Origin: an uncultured Lachnospiraceae bacterium
GTDB taxonomy: Bacteria > Bacillota > Clostridia > Lachnospirales > Lachnospiraceae
Length of the DNA: 64,000 nucleotides
Assembly: GCA_947630925.1 (NCBI GenBank)
Contig: CANRJM010000004.1
Coordinates: 1 to 64,000 of the forward strand
Direction of reading: 5' to 3'
A program made the translations under genes and the position numbers. Positions 63,601-64,000 of the stretch are shown here, one piece after another. The notes under the pieces are model-generated. The model saw nothing but the letters and a program-made list of their open reading frames with translations. It ran no database searches and was not told the origin of the DNA. The number at the start of each line of letters is the position of its first letter. Positions within the stretch are counted from its first letter, which is position 1.

Positions 63601-63649
63601 CTTACATTGTTGCTTTCAAAGTATTTTGCAGATAGAAACGGAGTAGATT

Positions 63650-64000
63650 ATGGTCGAGCAAACAATAAAAAATGAAATCCAAAAAAGAAGGACCTTTGCA
63701 ATTATTTCCCATCCGGATGCCGGTAAAACAACACTTACCGAAAAGTTTCTCCTATATGGCGGCGCGATTAATACTGCAGGTTCCGTCAAGGGAAAGGCAA
63801 CGGCAAAGTATGCTGTATCGGACTGGATGGAAATTGAGAAGGAACGTGGTATTTCCGTTACCTCCTCTGTGCTTCAGTTTCATTATAACGGCTATTGTAT
63901 CAATATTTTGGATACGCCGGGCCATCAAGACTTTTCAGAGGATACGTATCGTACCCTGATGGCCGCTGATTCTGCTGTTATGGTAATTGATGCATCCAAA
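63650..64000 (+). CDS. prfC: Peptide chain release factor 3 (RF3), N-terminal part
   Basis: GTPase that recycles RF1/RF2 from ribosomes after peptide release. 117 codons are visible, cut by the window edge. G1 loop [20 protein letters not shown] (~20-39), G2 region [12 protein letters not shown] (~65-76) and G3 [11 protein letters not shown] (~90-100) are present. [20 protein letters not shown] is diagnostic of RF3 rather than EF-G. GGAG at 63640-63643 lies 6 bases before ATG 63650. Confidence 0.95.
   Translation, partial: MVEQTIKNEIQKRRTFAIISHPDAGKTTLTEKFLLYGGAINTAGSVKGKATAKYAVSDWMEIEKERGISVTSSVLQFHYNGYCINILDTPGHQDFSEDTYRTLMAADSAVMVIDASK

Overview
This 64 kb window is an ordinary chromosomal stretch of a low-GC, Gram-positive anaerobe of the Bacillota, class Clostridia, most likely family Lachnospiraceae. 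Support comes from the radC-mreBCD-mrdA-minCDE-rodA block, the sepF/yggT/ylmH/divIVA/lspA/rluD block, an [FeFe]-hydrogenase maturase (hydE), a GGGtGRT/NifU-like gene pair, lipoboxes on several exported proteins, strong AGGAGG ribosome sites and sigma-A type promoters. I saw no rRNA, tRNA, prophage, insertion sequence or CRISPR array. Layout. (1) 1-11.3 kb, + strand: tail of a methionine gamma-lyase family enzyme, then radC, mreB, mreC, mreD, a very long class B penicillin-binding protein, minC, minD, minE, rodA, mgsA and a lipoprotein D,D-carboxypeptidase: cell shape, septum placement and wall synthesis. (2) 11.4-18.3 kb: a small DUF378 membrane protein (-), then a + strand run led by a clear promoter: HlyD-like membrane protein, yggS, sepF, yggT, ylmH, divIVA, lspA, rluD. 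(3) 18.3-24.3 kb, - strand, the most accessory-looking part: a XerS-type recombinase, an orphan BlaI/MecI repressor, a LysM protein resembling the SOS division inhibitor YneA with three LexA-like boxes on its promoter, a YvyF-like zinc-ribbon protein, a large polytopic membrane protein and a repeat-bearing lipoprotein. (4) 24.4-31.2 kb, - strand: GGGtGRT protein and its NifU-like partner; then a LUD protein, hydE, a small membrane protein, topB and a left-handed beta-helix protein in tight array. (5) 31.2-35.6 kb, - strand: purM-purN-purD-glyA. (6) 35.7-42.0 kb, - strand: comEA, a WalR-like response regulator, its kinase, a GerMN lipoprotein and comEC, apparently one transcription unit. (7) 42.2-46.6 kb: a small DMT transporter, then argB-argD (-) divergent from argG (+) across an intergenic region with three ArgR-type operators; a duplicated set of terminator hairpins follows argG. 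(8) 46.6-55.5 kb, - strand: LTA-synthase-like sulfatase, SseB-like protein, DUF1266 lipoprotein, histidine phosphatase and maf in one run; then a NatAB-like ABC transporter with a YhfC-type intramembrane protease. (9) 55.7-60.7 kb, - strand: coiled-coil protein, acpS, nnr, alr, an antitoxin-less mazF/ndoA and rlmH. (10) 60.8-64 kb: a UDP-sugar pyrophosphorylase (+), a zinc-ribbon membrane protein (-), a ~204 bp palindromic MITE-like element flanked by 12 bp direct repeats, and the start of prfC (+), cut by the window edge. The genes work together mostly around envelope growth and division (regions 1, 2, 6, 8, 9), with purine and arginine synthesis modules between. The most promising leads are the MITE-like element at 63.2-63.4 kb, the two-component system plus GerMN lipoprotein embedded between comEA and comEC, the triple LexA-box promoter, the ArgR operator array, and a Glu in place of the catalytic Asp in methylglyoxal synthase. 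No wholly new multi-gene defence or mobile system was evident.
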